Source: Actinomadura citrea
Lineage (GTDB): Bacteria; Actinomycetota; Actinomycetes; Streptosporangiales; Streptosporangiaceae
Length of the DNA stretch: 64,000 nt
NCBI RefSeq assembly: GCF_013409045.1
Contig: NZ_JACCBT010000001.1
Span: 4,402,001 to 4,466,000 of the forward strand
Direction: 5' to 3'
The notes under the pieces were generated by a model that saw nothing but the letters and a program-made list of their open reading frames with translations, searched no databases and had not been told where the DNA came from. This document shows, piece after piece, positions 25,584-34,352 of the stretch; the stretch's first letter is position 1; each line of letters opens with the position of its first letter. Made by a program: the position numbers and the translations under genes.

Positions 25584-26963
25584 TCAGCCGACCCAGACGG
25601 TCTTGGCGTTGCAGAACGCGCGCATGCCGTCCGCCGACAGCTCGCGCCCGTACCCGGAGCGCTTCACCCCGCCGAACGGCAGTTCGGGGTAGGACGTCGT
25701 CATCCCGTTGATGAAGACCTGCCCGGCGTCCAGCTCCCGCACGAACCGCTCCCGCTCGTCGTCGTCGCGCGTCCAGGCGTTCGAGCCGAGCCCGAAGCCC
25801 GTCGCGTTCGCGACCTCGACGGCCTCCGACACCCCGCGCACGCGCAGCAGCGACGCGACCGGCGCGAAGACCTCCTCGTGGTACATCCGCATCCCGGGCG
25901 TCACCCCGGAGACCACCGTCGGCGGGTAGTACCAGCCGGGCCCGTCCGGGCGCTCGCCGCCGCACAGCACGGTGGCGCCCTTGCCGACCGCGTCGGCCAC
26001 GAGTTCCTCGACCTCGGCGCGGCCCTGCTCGCTGACGAGGGGGCCGACGTCGGTGGACTCCTCCATCGGGTCGCCGACCTTCTTCGCGCGCATCCGCTCG
26101 ACGAACAGCCTCTCGAACTCCTCGGCACAGCCGGTGTCGACGATGAACCGCTTCGCCGAGATGCAGCTCTGCCCGTTGTTGAGGCACCGGGACTCGGCGG
26201 CCGTGCGCGCCGCCGCCTCGAGGTCGGCGGACGGCATCACCACGAACGGGTCGCTGCCGCCGAGCTCCAGCACGGTCGGCTTGATCTCGTCCCCGGCGAT
26301 GGAGGCGACGGACCGCCCGGCGGGCTCGCTGCCGGTGAGCGTCGCGGCCTTCACCCGCGGGTCGCGCAGCACCCGCTCGACCTTCGCCGAGCCGATCAGC
26401 AGCGTCTGGAACGCGCCCTCGGGGAACCCGGCGCGGCGGAACAGGTCCTCCAGGAACAGCGCCGTCTGCGGGACGTTCGAGGAGTGCTTCAGCAGCCCCA
26501 CGTTCCCCGCCATCAGGCCGGGCGCCGCGAAGCGGATCACCTGCCACAGCGGGAAGTTCCACGGCATGACCGCCAGCACGGGCCCGAGCGGCTGGTAGCG
26601 GACGTAGGCGTCCCGCGCGTCCACGTCCGCGGGGTCGGCGGGGCGCCGGTCGGCCAGGAACTCCGCCGCGTGCTCGGCGTAGTACCGGCACGCCTTCGCG
26701 CACTTGTGCGCCTCCGCCACGGCCGCCTTGTGGGTCTTGCCCATCTCGGTGGTCAGCATGGCGCCGATCTGGTCGGCCTCCCGGTCGAGGACGTCCGCCG
26801 CGGCGTTCATCCACTCCGCCCGCCGCTCCAGGGGGACCGAGCGGTAGGAGGCGAACGTGTCCGCCGCCCGCGCGACGCGCCGGTCGACCTCCTCGTCGGT
26901 CAGCGCGTCGAAGGTCTTCTCGACCTCGCCCGTCGCGGGGTTGGTCGTGGCGATCGTCGTCAT
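25584..26963 (-). CDS. NAD(P)-dependent succinate-semialdehyde dehydrogenase-like enzyme
   Basis: This 459-residue aldehyde dehydrogenase has the full motif set: VLAVMPWNFPLWQVIRF, LTGSEPAGRSVA, VLELGGSDPFVV with the general-base glutamate, and NNGQSCISAKRFIV with the catalytic cysteine. The C-terminal PFGGVKRSGYGRELS is typical of the GabD/Sad branch, whose usual substrate is succinate semialdehyde. An AGGGAG site precedes the ATG. It is downstream of the lactonase-fold gene on the same strand, with 84 bp between. It is not part of the hydroxyproline operon, being convergent with it. The exact aldehyde cannot be assigned. Confidence 0.92.
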   Translation of the reverse strand: MTTIATTNPATGEVEKTFDALTDEEVDRRVARAADTFASYRSVPLERRAEWMNAAADVLDREADQIGAMLTTEMGKTHKAAVAEAHKCAKACRYYAEHAAEFLADRRPADPADVDARDAYVRYQPLGPVLAVMPWNFPLWQVIRFAAPGLMAGNVGLLKHSSNVPQTALFLEDLFRRAGFPEGAFQTLLIGSAKVERVLRDPRVKAATLTGSEPAGRSVASIAGDEIKPTVLELGGSDPFVVMPSADLEAAARTAAESRCLNNGQSCISAKRFIVDTGCAEEFERLFVERMRAKKVGDPMEESTDVGPLVSEQGRAEVEELVADAVGKGATVLCGGERPDGPGWYYPPTVVSGVTPGMRMYHEEVFAPVASLLRVRGVSEAVEVANATGFGLGSNAWTRDDDERERFVRELDAGQVFINGMTTSYPELPFGGVKRSGYGRELSADGMRAFCNAKTVWVG

Positions 26964-27047
26964 GTCGGGATGCTCCCTGAGTGTCGGACTCGTTCACCCG
27001 GGGCGTGCCCGAGCCGGCCCGCAGGAAACGCCAGCCCGGCCCGGCGG

Positions 27048-28067
27048 TCAGCCGGGGATCACGCACACCGGCGAGGGGACGCCCAGGGGCGGCCCCGCCG
27101 GCACCGGGACGCCGTCCGGCCCGATCCGGAAGGTCGCGAGCGCGTCGCTCCGCTCGTTCGCCACGTGCATCCACTCGCCGTCCACGTGCAGGTCGCGCGG
27201 CCAGTGCCCGCCGGAGGGGACGTCCGCGACCGGCGCCAGCGCCGCGCCGCCCTCCAGCACCCGGTGGGCCGTCACCACGTCCGTGCCGCGCATGGAGGTG
27301 TAGACGTACCGGCCGCCGTCGCCGACCTTGATCGCCGCACCCTGGGCCGCGTCGCCCGCCGGACCGGCCGTCGCGGGCGACTCCGCCACGACCTCCAGGC
27401 CCGCGTACCCGTCGGCCGGCCTCAGGACCAGGACGGACGCGGCCAGCTCCGCCAGCACGTGCACGTGCCCGCTCGGATGGACGACCAGGTGCCGCGGTCC
27501 GCACCCGGCCGGAAGGGGCGTCTCCCCGACGAGCCTCAGGGCCCCGCCCTCGATCCGGAAGGACCGCACGAGGTCCGCCCCCAGGTCGGTCGTCAGGACC
27601 GTCCCGTCGGGAGCGTGGACGGTCATGTGGGCGTGCGGGCCCTCCTGGCGGTCGGCCCTCGGCCCGCCGCCGTGCCCGTCCGCCACGTCCGGCTCCCCGG
27701 CGAGACCGCCGTCGGGGCCCAGCGGGTAGGCCCGGACCGTCCCGGACCCGTAGTCGGCGACGAGGAGGCGGCCGCCGTCCGGTGAGACGGACAGGTGGCA
27801 GGGCAGCGCCCCCGCCTCCCGCGCCCCGATCTCCTTCAGCCGCGGTCCGGCCGCCTCGTAGGCCACCACCCCGCCGCGGTCCTCCTCCCGGACCGCGTAC
27901 AGGACGTCCTTGGTGGGATGGACGGCCAGGTACGACGGGCACACCGCCTCCGCCGCGAGCACGGCCGCCCGCAGCGTCCCGTCGGCGCCCCGCGCGACCC
28001 GGTAGATCCCGGCGCCGCCTCCGGCCGCGCCGGTGTACGTGCCCACCCAGAACGCCCGCTCGCTCAC
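27048..28067 (-). CDS. Lactonase-family beta-propeller protein (YbhE/6-phosphogluconolactonase-like)
   Basis: This 339-residue protein shows the repeated blade pattern of seven-bladed propellers in the YbhE family, for example PSYLAVHPTKDVLYAVRE, PCHLSVSPDGGRLLVADYG and PRHLVVHPSGHVHVLAEL. Family members hydrolyse 6-phosphogluconolactone or related sugar lactones. There is no evident signal peptide, so it is probably cytoplasmic. The GTG start is supported by GGGGAG upstream. It faces away from pgi across a 297-bp gap; a link to hexose phosphate metabolism is possible but unproven. Confidence 0.88.
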   Translation of the reverse strand: MSERAFWVGTYTGAAGGGAGIYRVARGADGTLRAAVLAAEAVCPSYLAVHPTKDVLYAVREEDRGGVVAYEAAGPRLKEIGAREAGALPCHLSVSPDGGRLLVADYGSGTVRAYPLGPDGGLAGEPDVADGHGGGPRADRQEGPHAHMTVHAPDGTVLTTDLGADLVRSFRIEGGALRLVGETPLPAGCGPRHLVVHPSGHVHVLAELAASVLVLRPADGYAGLEVVAESPATAGPAGDAAQGAAIKVGDGGRYVYTSMRGTDVVTAHRVLEGGAALAPVADVPSGGHWPRDLHVDGEWMHVANERSDALATFRIGPDGVPVPAGPPLGVPSPVCVIPG

Positions 28068-28364
28068 CCGGGACTCCCCTCGAAACGCGATCCACCCCGC
28101 CCTCGGCGGCCGAGGGCGAGCCTAGTCCCGTCCATGATCGGCGTCGCTCCTCCGGGCACTCCCGGAGCCTGCCGGCGACCCCGCTCGCGGCCTGGGCGGG
28201 CGCGGGCGGACGGGGCGGATCGCTGCGCGCGCGGGGACGGCCCTGATACGGTCACGCGCGGTCGACCTATGATCGCCGGTGGGGAGCGGCGTGGCGCCCG
28301 GGGGACGTTCGGCGCCCGCCCGTGGGGGTACGCCCTCGCCCCCACGAGGAGATGAGAGAAGGCA

Positions 28365-29993
28365 ATGGCTGATATCACCGAGTCGCCCGAATGGACCGCG
28401 CTGGCCGAGCACCAGGCGGCGATCGCCGGGCGGCACCTGCGCGAACTCTTCGCGGAGGACCCGGGCCGCGCCGACCGGATGACGGTGACCGCGGGGGACC
28501 TGTTCCTGGACTACTCCAAGCACCGCGCCACCGGCGAGACCCTGGCGCTGCTCGCGGCGCTCGCCGAGCGGGCCGGGCTGCGCGCCAGGATCGATGCGAT
28601 GTTCGGCGGGGAGCACATCAACGTCAGCGAGGACCGCGCCGTCCTCCACACCGCGTTGCGGCTGCCTCCCGGCGAGGCGCTGAAGGTGGACGGGCAGGAC
28701 GTCGCGGGCGACGTGCACGCGGTCCTGGACAAGATGGCCGACTTCGCCGGACGCGTCCGGTCGGGGGAGTGGACGGGCTTCACCGGAAAGCGCATCACGA
28801 CCGTCGTCAACATCGGCATCGGCGGCTCCGACCTCGGCCCCGCCATGGCCTACGAGGCGCTGCACGACTTCGCCGACGCGGGCGTCTCCTGCCGGTTCGT
28901 CTCCAACATCGACCCGGCCGACATCCTCGGCAAGCTCGCCGGACTCGACCCCGAGCAGACGCTGTTCGTCGTCAGCTCCAAGACGTTCGGGACGCTGGAG
29001 ACCCTCACCAACGCCAAGGTCGCGCGGCGGTGGCTCACCGAGCGGCTCGGCGACGACGCCGTCTCCCGCCACTTCGTCGCCGTGTCGACCAACGCCGAGC
29101 GGGTCGCCGAGTTCGGCATCGACACCGCCAACATGTTCGGGTTCTGGGACTGGGTGGGCGGGCGCTACTCCTTCGACGGCGCCATCGGCCTGTCGCTGAT
29201 GATCGCGATCGGCGGCGAGGCGTTCCGCGAGATGCTCGCCGGGTTCCGGGAGGTCGACGAGCACTTCCGGAGCGCGCCGTTCGAGGCGAACATGCCGGTG
29301 CTGATGGCGCTGCTCGGCGTCTGGTACACCGACTTCTTCGGCGCGCAGACCCGGGCCGTCCTGCCCTACAGCCAGCGCCTGTCGCGGTTCCCCGCCTACC
29401 TCCAGCAGCTCACGATGGAGTCCAACGGCAAGTCGGTGCGGGCCGACGGCGCCCCGGTCATCGCGCAGACCGGCGCGATCTTCTGGGGCGAGCCGGGCAC
29501 CAACGGGCAGCACGCCTTCTACCAGCTGCTGCACCAGGGGACCCGGCTCGTGCCCGCGGACTTCATCGGCTTCGCCGAGCCGTTCGAGGACCGCGAGGGG
29601 ATGCACGACCTGCTCATCGCGAACATGCTCGCGCAGACCTCGGCGCTCGCGTTCGGCAAGACCGCCGAGGAGATCGCCGCCGACGGCACGCCCGCGGCGG
29701 TCGTCCCGCACAAGGTCATGCCGGGCAACCGGCCGAGCAGCACGCTCCTCGCGCCGAAGCTCACCCCGAAGACCCTCGGCTCCCTCGTCGCCCTCTACGA
29801 GCACATCGTCTTCGTCGAGGGGACGATCTGGGGCATCGACTCCTTCGACCAGTGGGGCGTCGAGCTCGGCAAGGTCATGGCGATGGACCTCGCCCCGGCC
29901 CTGACCTCGCCGGAGCCGCCGTCCGAGGCGCCCGACCCGTCCACCGGCGCGCTCGTGCGCAGGTACCGGGAGCTGCGCGGCCGCAGGGTCTGA
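28365..29993 (+). CDS. pgi: Glucose-6-phosphate isomerase
   Basis: This 542-residue cytoplasmic enzyme interconverts glucose 6-phosphate and fructose 6-phosphate. Family landmarks are VNIGIGGSDLGP (phosphate binding), VVSSKTFGTLETLTN, MESNGKS, GEPGTNGQHAFYQLLHQG and WGVELGK with the C-terminal catalytic lysine. The length is typical for bacterial Pgi. It appears to be transcribed alone from the 28068-28364 intergenic region and is followed by a clear hairpin. No zwf, tal or tkt genes adjoin it, unlike the usual pentose-phosphate cluster of actinomycetes. Confidence 0.97.
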   Translation: MADITESPEWTALAEHQAAIAGRHLRELFAEDPGRADRMTVTAGDLFLDYSKHRATGETLALLAALAERAGLRARIDAMFGGEHINVSEDRAVLHTALRLPPGEALKVDGQDVAGDVHAVLDKMADFAGRVRSGEWTGFTGKRITTVVNIGIGGSDLGPAMAYEALHDFADAGVSCRFVSNIDPADILGKLAGLDPEQTLFVVSSKTFGTLETLTNAKVARRWLTERLGDDAVSRHFVAVSTNAERVAEFGIDTANMFGFWDWVGGRYSFDGAIGLSLMIAIGGEAFREMLAGFREVDEHFRSAPFEANMPVLMALLGVWYTDFFGAQTRAVLPYSQRLSRFPAYLQQLTMESNGKSVRADGAPVIAQTGAIFWGEPGTNGQHAFYQLLHQGTRLVPADFIGFAEPFEDREGMHDLLIANMLAQTSALAFGKTAEEIAADGTPAAVVPHKVMPGNRPSSTLLAPKLTPKTLGSLVALYEHIVFVEGTIWGIDSFDQWGVELGKVMAMDLAPALTSPEPPSEAPDPSTGALVRRYRELRGRRV

Positions 29994-30020
29994 TGTCCTC
30001 GCCGGCCTGAGAGACGCGAA

Positions 30021-30046
30021 GGGCCCGCCGGTCGTCCGGCGGGCCC
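30021..30046. terminator. Hairpin terminator after pgi
   Basis: An 11-bp perfect stem (GGGCCCGCCGG and its complement) with a TCGT loop lies 27 bp after the pgi stop and just beyond the end of the convergent EF-hand gene. It probably terminates both. Confidence 0.85.
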
Positions 30047-30058
30047 GTCCCTTCGCCG

Positions 30059-30316
30059 TCAGGCGCGCGCGCCGGGCAGGGGCCCCTCGACCCAGCCCTG
30101 CGACTCCAGGATGGCGCGGAACTCGCCATAGGAGATGAACCCGTCGAGGTTGCTGTCCGCCCTCTCGAACCTGTCCTGCGTCTCGGCCCGCGTCCAGGAC
30201 AGCCCCAGCTCCTCCAGCCCGAGCGTGAACTCCATCAGGTCGAGCTTCTCGTCGCCGCCGAGGTCCGCGCGCGTGAACACGGCAAGAAGGTCGTCCCCGG
30301 TCGGTCTCGTCGTCAT
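30059..30316 (-). CDS. Small EF-hand calcium-binding protein
   Basis: This 85-residue protein has two EF-hand loops in calmodulin-like spacing. The second, DSNLDGFISYGE, fits the 12-residue consensus with acidic or polar residues at positions 1, 3, 5, 9 and 12. The first, DLGGDEKLDLME, has Gly at position 3 and is weaker. Such calerythrin-like or CabD-like proteins are common in actinomycetes and are thought to buffer or sense calcium. No signal peptide or membrane segment is present. It stands alone between two hairpin-bounded regions. Confidence 0.88.
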   Translation of the reverse strand: MTTRPTGDDLLAVFTRADLGGDEKLDLMEFTLGLEELGLSWTRAETQDRFERADSNLDGFISYGEFRAILESQGWVEGPLPGARA

Positions 30317-30414
30317 CTCGCTCCTCGTTCCGGTCCGAACTCAGCCCCGCATCTTGTCACAGCGAGTCGGCCCGTCCCTATGAGAAACGCCGCGGGACGA
30401 TCCTCGGTTCCCCG

Positions 30415-31158
30415 CTAACCCTCGCCCGTCAACTCGGGGACTCGGTGGCGGTAGCGCTCCAGCAGCGCGGCGTTCACCTCGTCGCCGCCGGGGACGTTCG
30501 CGCTCGTCCAGCGGGGCGGCTCAACGCCGCGCGCCGCCGCGAGGTCGTCGAGGTCGGCGAGCACCCGCGCCCACGCGTACGCGGCGAGGACGGTGGAGAC
30601 CGCCGCGGTGCGCGGCGCGCCCGCCGGATGCAGCACGTCCCCGGGCGGGACGCACGTGTCGAGGACGATGGCCGCGTGGTCGGCGAGGGTCGTGTCGGCC
30701 CTCGCCGCCGCGCCGCGCGACGCCCGCGCCGAGGTCACCGCGACGACCGGCACGCCCCGCGCCGCGCACTCCCGCGCGACCTCCACCGGATAGGGGTTGC
30801 GGCCGCTGGTGGAGAACACCACCGCCACGTCGGGCGGGGCGGGCGCGGCCTTCTCGACGACGGCGCGCCCCACCCCGTCCCGTCGCTCGGCGCGGGTGCT
30901 GCGCAGCGCGTGGTCGAGCGGGAAGACGTCGGGGTCCCAGATCGGGCGGACGGCGGCGAGGCCGCCGGCCCGGTAGAACGTCTCGCAGACCATCGCCAGG
31001 GAATGCCCGGCACCGGCGACGTGCACGATCCCGCCGGCCTCGATCGCGTCGAGCAGCAGGGCGGCGGCGTCGCCGGCCGCCCCGCCCGAGGTCGCGTCGA
31101 GGTCGTCGAGCAGGGTGCGCACCCTGGCGGGGAACCCGGAGGACGCCGCGTCAGGCAT
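30415..31158 (-). CDS. SIS-domain putative phosphosugar isomerase
   Basis: This 247-residue protein has a sugar-isomerase (SIS) fold: GGIVHVAGAGHSLAMVCETFYRAGG near the start and VAVVFSTSGRNPYPVEVA with the Ser/Thr phosphosugar-binding loop. It resembles UPF0309-type phosphosugar-binding proteins rather than GlmS or a regulator, since no other domain is attached. Its start overlaps the IIA gene stop by 8 bp, so it is the last gene of the PTS operon. It probably acts on the phosphorylated sugar delivered by that PTS, or on a product of it. Confidence 0.88.
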   Translation of the reverse strand: MPDAASSGFPARVRTLLDDLDATSGGAAGDAAALLLDAIEAGGIVHVAGAGHSLAMVCETFYRAGGLAAVRPIWDPDVFPLDHALRSTRAERRDGVGRAVVEKAAPAPPDVAVVFSTSGRNPYPVEVARECAARGVPVVAVTSARASRGAAARADTTLADHAAIVLDTCVPPGDVLHPAGAPRTAAVSTVLAAYAWARVLADLDDLAAARGVEPPRWTSANVPGGDEVNAALLERYRHRVPELTGEG

Positions 31159-31642
31159 TCGGTAGAGCCTCCTTCAAGATGCGGGCCAGGTCGTCTTCGC
31201 CGGACGCGGCGCGCAGGCGGTCGGCGAGTCCGCCCGACAGGGCGCGCGCCAGCCCGGACAGGGTGCCGACGTGCGCGTCGGGGTCGGGCGTGCAGAACGC
31301 CAGCAGCAGGTCGACCGGGTCGTTGTCGGGATGACCGAACTCGACCGGCGTGGCCAGCCGGGTCACGCCGACGCCGACGGCCAGGCCGCCCTCCTCGGGA
31401 CGGGCGTGGACGAGCGCGAGCCCCTTGGTCAGCACGATGTACGGGCCGTTCTCCTCCACCACCCGGACGCACGCCTCGGGGTAGCCCTCGCCCGCCGCGC
31501 CCGCGGTGACCAGCGCGGAGGCCGCCACGCGGACGGCCTCCCGCCAGTCGCCCGCGGTCGCCTCGTCGGTCGCGGCGACGACCGGGCCCGGCGCTGCGGA
31601 TCCGGTGGCCGCTCCCTCGGAACGGGCCGTCACGAGAGCCAT
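31151..31642 (-). CDS. PTS EIIA component, ascorbate/mannitol type
   Basis: This 163-residue protein carries the phosphorylatable histidine in GLALVHARPEEGG, the usual site of the mannitol/ascorbate-type EIIA fold, and VEFGHPDNDPVDLLLAFCTPD in the C-terminal half. It should take phosphate from HPr and pass it to the adjacent EIIB. The ATG at 31642 overlaps the EIIB gene by 13 bp, and the 3' end overlaps the SIS gene. The N-terminal 30 residues, rich in Ala and Thr, extend beyond the core domain. The start is chosen for overlap with EIIB and typical length. Confidence 0.9.
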   Translation of the reverse strand: MALVTARSEGAATGSAAPGPVVAATDEATAGDWREAVRVAASALVTAGAAGEGYPEACVRVVEENGPYIVLTKGLALVHARPEEGGLAVGVGVTRLATPVEFGHPDNDPVDLLLAFCTPDPDAHVGTLSGLARALSGGLADRLRAASGEDDLARILKEALPNA

Positions 31643-31932
31643 CCCTGCTCGGTGAGGCGCTCCCTGAGCTGGGCCTCCAGGCCCTCCTTGTCCAGGAAGT
31701 CGCTGATGGTGATCACCACGGGGGCCAGGTCGGCGATCTCGCCGGTGTGCATGCCCTGGCCGATCACCACGTCGGGCGACATCCCGCGCGCCGTGGAGAC
31801 GTCGGTGTTCTCCACCCGGGCCTCCACGCCGAGCGAGCGCAGCGCGTCCTCGGCGGTCATCTTGAGCATCAGGCTTGAGCCCATGCCGACGCCGCAGACC
31901 GCGAGGATCTCCAGTTGCCGGTCCAGTGCCAT
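31630..31932 (-). CDS. PTS EIIB component, ascorbate/lactose type
   Basis: This 100-residue protein has the phosphocysteine loop LAVCGVGMGSSLMLKM with Cys13, which receives phosphate from EIIA and gives it to the sugar held by EIIC. The length and the CGVGMGSS motif fit the UlaB/SgcB family. A GGAG site precedes the ATG. The 84-bp gap to the upstream EIIC gene contains three copies of a short repeat beginning GTCAGGC. The components are separate chains, unlike the fused PTS proteins of many Gram-negatives. Confidence 0.92.
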   Translation of the reverse strand: MALDRQLEILAVCGVGMGSSLMLKMTAEDALRSLGVEARVENTDVSTARGMSPDVVIGQGMHTGEIADLAPVVITISDFLDKEGLEAQLRERLTEQGWLS

Positions 31933-32016
31933 GTCGTCCTTCTCTCCTCGTAGGGTGGTCGGTCAGGCCTGCGCGGGCGTCCGTCAGGCCTCCGCCGTCC
32001 GCCGGGCTTCCCCCCG

Positions 32017-33459
32017 TCAGGCTTCCGCGGGGGCCGCGCTCTCGGGCGCCTTCTCCTCCTCCTGCTCGTCCGCCGCCGCCCGGCGCTTCTCGGCGCGGCC
32101 GAGGAGCAGCAGGGTGATGATCATCGCGCCGACCGCGACCGCGGGGACGAGCCAGATCGAGTTGCCGCCGACGACCGGGTCCGCGGCCTTCAGCAGCCAG
32201 CCGATCGCGTACCAGTCGGGGTCGGCGAGCGTCGCCAGCTCGGGCGCGGTCCGCTCGTACAGGCCCCAGGTGACGGCCTGCCCGACGGCCAGGATCAGAC
32301 CGGTGATGACCCCGCCGAGGACCGCGCCGCGCCAGCCCGCCACCACGTTGCCGAACAGCGCCGCCGCGCCGCCCACGAAGAACAGCATGATCATGGGCGG
32401 GGCGAGGGTGAACCAGCCGGCGGCGGCGAAGACCGCGAGGCAGACCAGGAACACCGCGGTGGAGGCGACGAACCCGACCATGACGGCGGTCGGCGCGACG
32501 GGGAACACGGTGGGCGCGTCCAGCGCGGGCCGCGTGCCCGGGATGACGCGGTCGCTGAACCCCTTGAACGCCGGGACGATCTCGCCGAGGAACATCCGCA
32601 CGCCGAACAGCAGGATCGCGATGCCGCCCGCGAAGCGCAGGCCCACCAGGATCGCCCACACCCACGGCGAAAGCTTGTCGTCCATCTCGGCCGCGGCCTT
32701 GGTCACCACGCCGTGGTCGGCGAACGCGACCCCGACCAGCATGATCACGGTGATGATCAGCGCGGTGCTGACGTTGACGTCCTTGAAGAACGACAGCTGG
32801 CGCGGGAGCTTCAGCTTCTCGGTGTCGTGCTTCTCGCGGCTGCCGAGCGGGCGGGCCGCGTAGCCGGTGATCAGGCAGGCGAGCGAGCTGGTGTGCGCGA
32901 ACCCGAAGCGGTCGTCCGGCATGACGCGGCGCATCAGCGGCCGCATCCACAGTGGTTGCAGCGTCCAGTACGCGGCGACGAACCCGGCCCCGCAGAGCAC
33001 GAGCGTGAGCTGGTCGGCGCCGGGCGCGATCGTCACCAGGGAGGCGACGGTGACCGTGCTGACCCAGAACATCAGGTGGCCGGTCAGGTACAGGTACCGG
33101 GCCGCGGGGAAGAGCCGCACGACCAGCACGTGCGCCAGGAACGCGACCGTGATCACCAGCGCGACCGTCCCGCCCTGGTCGGCGAGGAAGTCGGCGAGGC
33201 TGTTGTCCGCCTTCGGCGGCGTGGTCCCCATCGCGCTGGCGAGCACCGTCTGGAAGCTCGTCAGCCCCCCGGTGAAGACCTCCACGCCGATGAACAGGAT
33301 GACCACGCCGATCGTGGCGCGCAGCGCCCCGGCGAAGACGTCCTCGAACCGCTTGCGCTGCAGGAGCAGGCCCGCCAGCGTGATGAGCCCGATGAGGATG
33401 GGCACCTGGCCGAACACGTTGTCGGCCAGGAAGGTGAGGATGTCCTTGATGACGTCCAT
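32017..33459 (-). CDS. ulaA: PTS EIIC permease, ascorbate family (UlaA/SgaT)
   Basis: This 480-residue inner-membrane protein has ten or eleven hydrophobic segments and family landmarks LADNVFGQVPILIGLITLAGLLLQRK near the N-terminus and ILLFGVRMFLGEIVPAFKG in the C-terminal half. UlaA-type EIIC proteins import L-ascorbate or related sugars with coupled phosphorylation. The C-terminal tail is rich in Glu and Ala and ends soon after the last membrane segment. The downstream genes supply EIIB and EIIA, but no ascorbate-6-phosphate lactonase or UlaDEF enzymes are present, so the true sugar may differ. A hairpin separates it from the regulator gene. Confidence 0.92.
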   Translation of the reverse strand: MDVIKDILTFLADNVFGQVPILIGLITLAGLLLQRKRFEDVFAGALRATIGVVILFIGVEVFTGGLTSFQTVLASAMGTTPPKADNSLADFLADQGGTVALVITVAFLAHVLVVRLFPAARYLYLTGHLMFWVSTVTVASLVTIAPGADQLTLVLCGAGFVAAYWTLQPLWMRPLMRRVMPDDRFGFAHTSSLACLITGYAARPLGSREKHDTEKLKLPRQLSFFKDVNVSTALIITVIMLVGVAFADHGVVTKAAAEMDDKLSPWVWAILVGLRFAGGIAILLFGVRMFLGEIVPAFKGFSDRVIPGTRPALDAPTVFPVAPTAVMVGFVASTAVFLVCLAVFAAAGWFTLAPPMIMLFFVGGAAALFGNVVAGWRGAVLGGVITGLILAVGQAVTWGLYERTAPELATLADPDWYAIGWLLKAADPVVGGNSIWLVPAVAVGAMIITLLLLGRAEKRRAAADEQEEEKAPESAAPAEA

Positions 33460-33531
33460 GGTGAACTCGCCTCACATCTCGGGGGATGGGTGGTGCGCTG
33501 TCGCCCCCGTCAGCGCGGACGGACGATCATG

Positions 33532-33556
33532 CGCCCGGGACGCGGCGCCCCGGGCG
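33532..33556 (-). terminator. Hairpin between the GntR gene and ulaA
   Basis: An 8-bp stem (CGCCCGGG and its complement) with a 9-base loop lies just after the GntR-family gene stop. It may end or attenuate the regulator transcript, implying that ulaA has some promoter of its own in the 100-bp gap. Confidence 0.55.
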
Positions 33557-33561
33557 GGCGG

Positions 33562-34293
33562 TCAGTGGCTCGGTGGTCGCAGGTCCAGTTCCAGCCGGTA
33601 CCGGTCGCCGCGGTAGAGGGACCGGACGTACTCCAGCGGCCGGCCGCCCGCGTCCCTGGTGATCCGCTCGAACAGGAACGCCGGCATGTGCACCGGGACG
33701 CCGAGCTCGGCGGCCTCCTCGGCGGTGGTGACGGTCGGCTCGATGGTCTCGGTGCCCGAGGCGATCACGACGCCGTTGCCCCGGAGCAGGTCGTAGAACG
33801 AGCGCCCTTCCAGGTCGCTCCGCCGCAGGTCCGGCATCAGCGCCCGCGGAAGGTAGAGGGTCTCGATGGCCATGGGGGCCTCGTCGGCCAGCCGGAGCCG
33901 CCGAATGGTAAATACCTCTTCGACGGGCGACAGGGCCAGCCGGCGGCCGATCCGCGCCCCCGCGGTCTCGGTGCGGAACGACAGCACCCTGCCGCCCGGC
34001 TTCATCCCGCGCCTGATCATGTCCTCGGTGAACGAGGTCATGGTCAGCGACACGGCGATCCGGGGTTCCGCCAGGTAGGTCCCGCTGCCGTGGCGCCGGT
34101 CGAGCAGGCCCTCGGCGACGAGCCCGTCGATGGCCTGGCGCAGCGTCGGCCGCGAGACGCCGAGCTCCTCGGCCAGCCGGCGCTCGGACGGCAGCGCGTC
34201 CCCGACGTCCATGCCGTCCAGCATCGCGAGCAGCTCCCGGCGCACCGTCTGCCGTTTCGTGCTCGCGGTCCGGGCCTCACCGGCGGATGGCAC
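33562..34293 (-). CDS. GntR-family (HutC/UTRA) transcriptional regulator
   Basis: This 243-residue regulator has an N-terminal winged helix including PSERRLAEELGVSRPTLRQAID and GLLDRRHGSGTYL. The C-terminal UTRA effector domain includes VFTIRRLRLADEAPMAIETLYLP. UTRA regulators usually bind phosphorylated sugars. GTG 34293 is chosen over GTG 34302 because GGAGGT at 34301-34306 lies seven bases upstream of it and overlaps the earlier codon. It heads the PTS gene set and is divergent from a secreted protein. A DasR-like operator lies about 60 bp upstream, fitting control of both directions. Confidence 0.93.
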   Translation of the reverse strand: MPSAGEARTASTKRQTVRRELLAMLDGMDVGDALPSERRLAEELGVSRPTLRQAIDGLVAEGLLDRRHGSGTYLAEPRIAVSLTMTSFTEDMIRRGMKPGGRVLSFRTETAGARIGRRLALSPVEEVFTIRRLRLADEAPMAIETLYLPRALMPDLRRSDLEGRSFYDLLRGNGVVIASGTETIEPTVTTAEEAAELGVPVHMPAFLFERITRDAGGRPLEYVRSLYRGDRYRLELDLRPPSH

Positions 34294-34352
34294 GCCTGTC
34301 ACCTCCTTTGACGCGATTCCTGTCGTCGCACACGGTATGTCCCATTATGGCG

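Noticed and set aside
24139..26963. The two adjacent aldehyde dehydrogenase genes as a tandem duplication
   Set aside because: They are convergent, belong to different branches (2-oxoglutarate semialdehyde and GabD-like), and are separated by a terminator.
24046..28095. A 1349-codon open frame on the minus strand
   Set aside because: It overlaps three genes that have clear motifs in other frames; its own translation has no recognisable domain.
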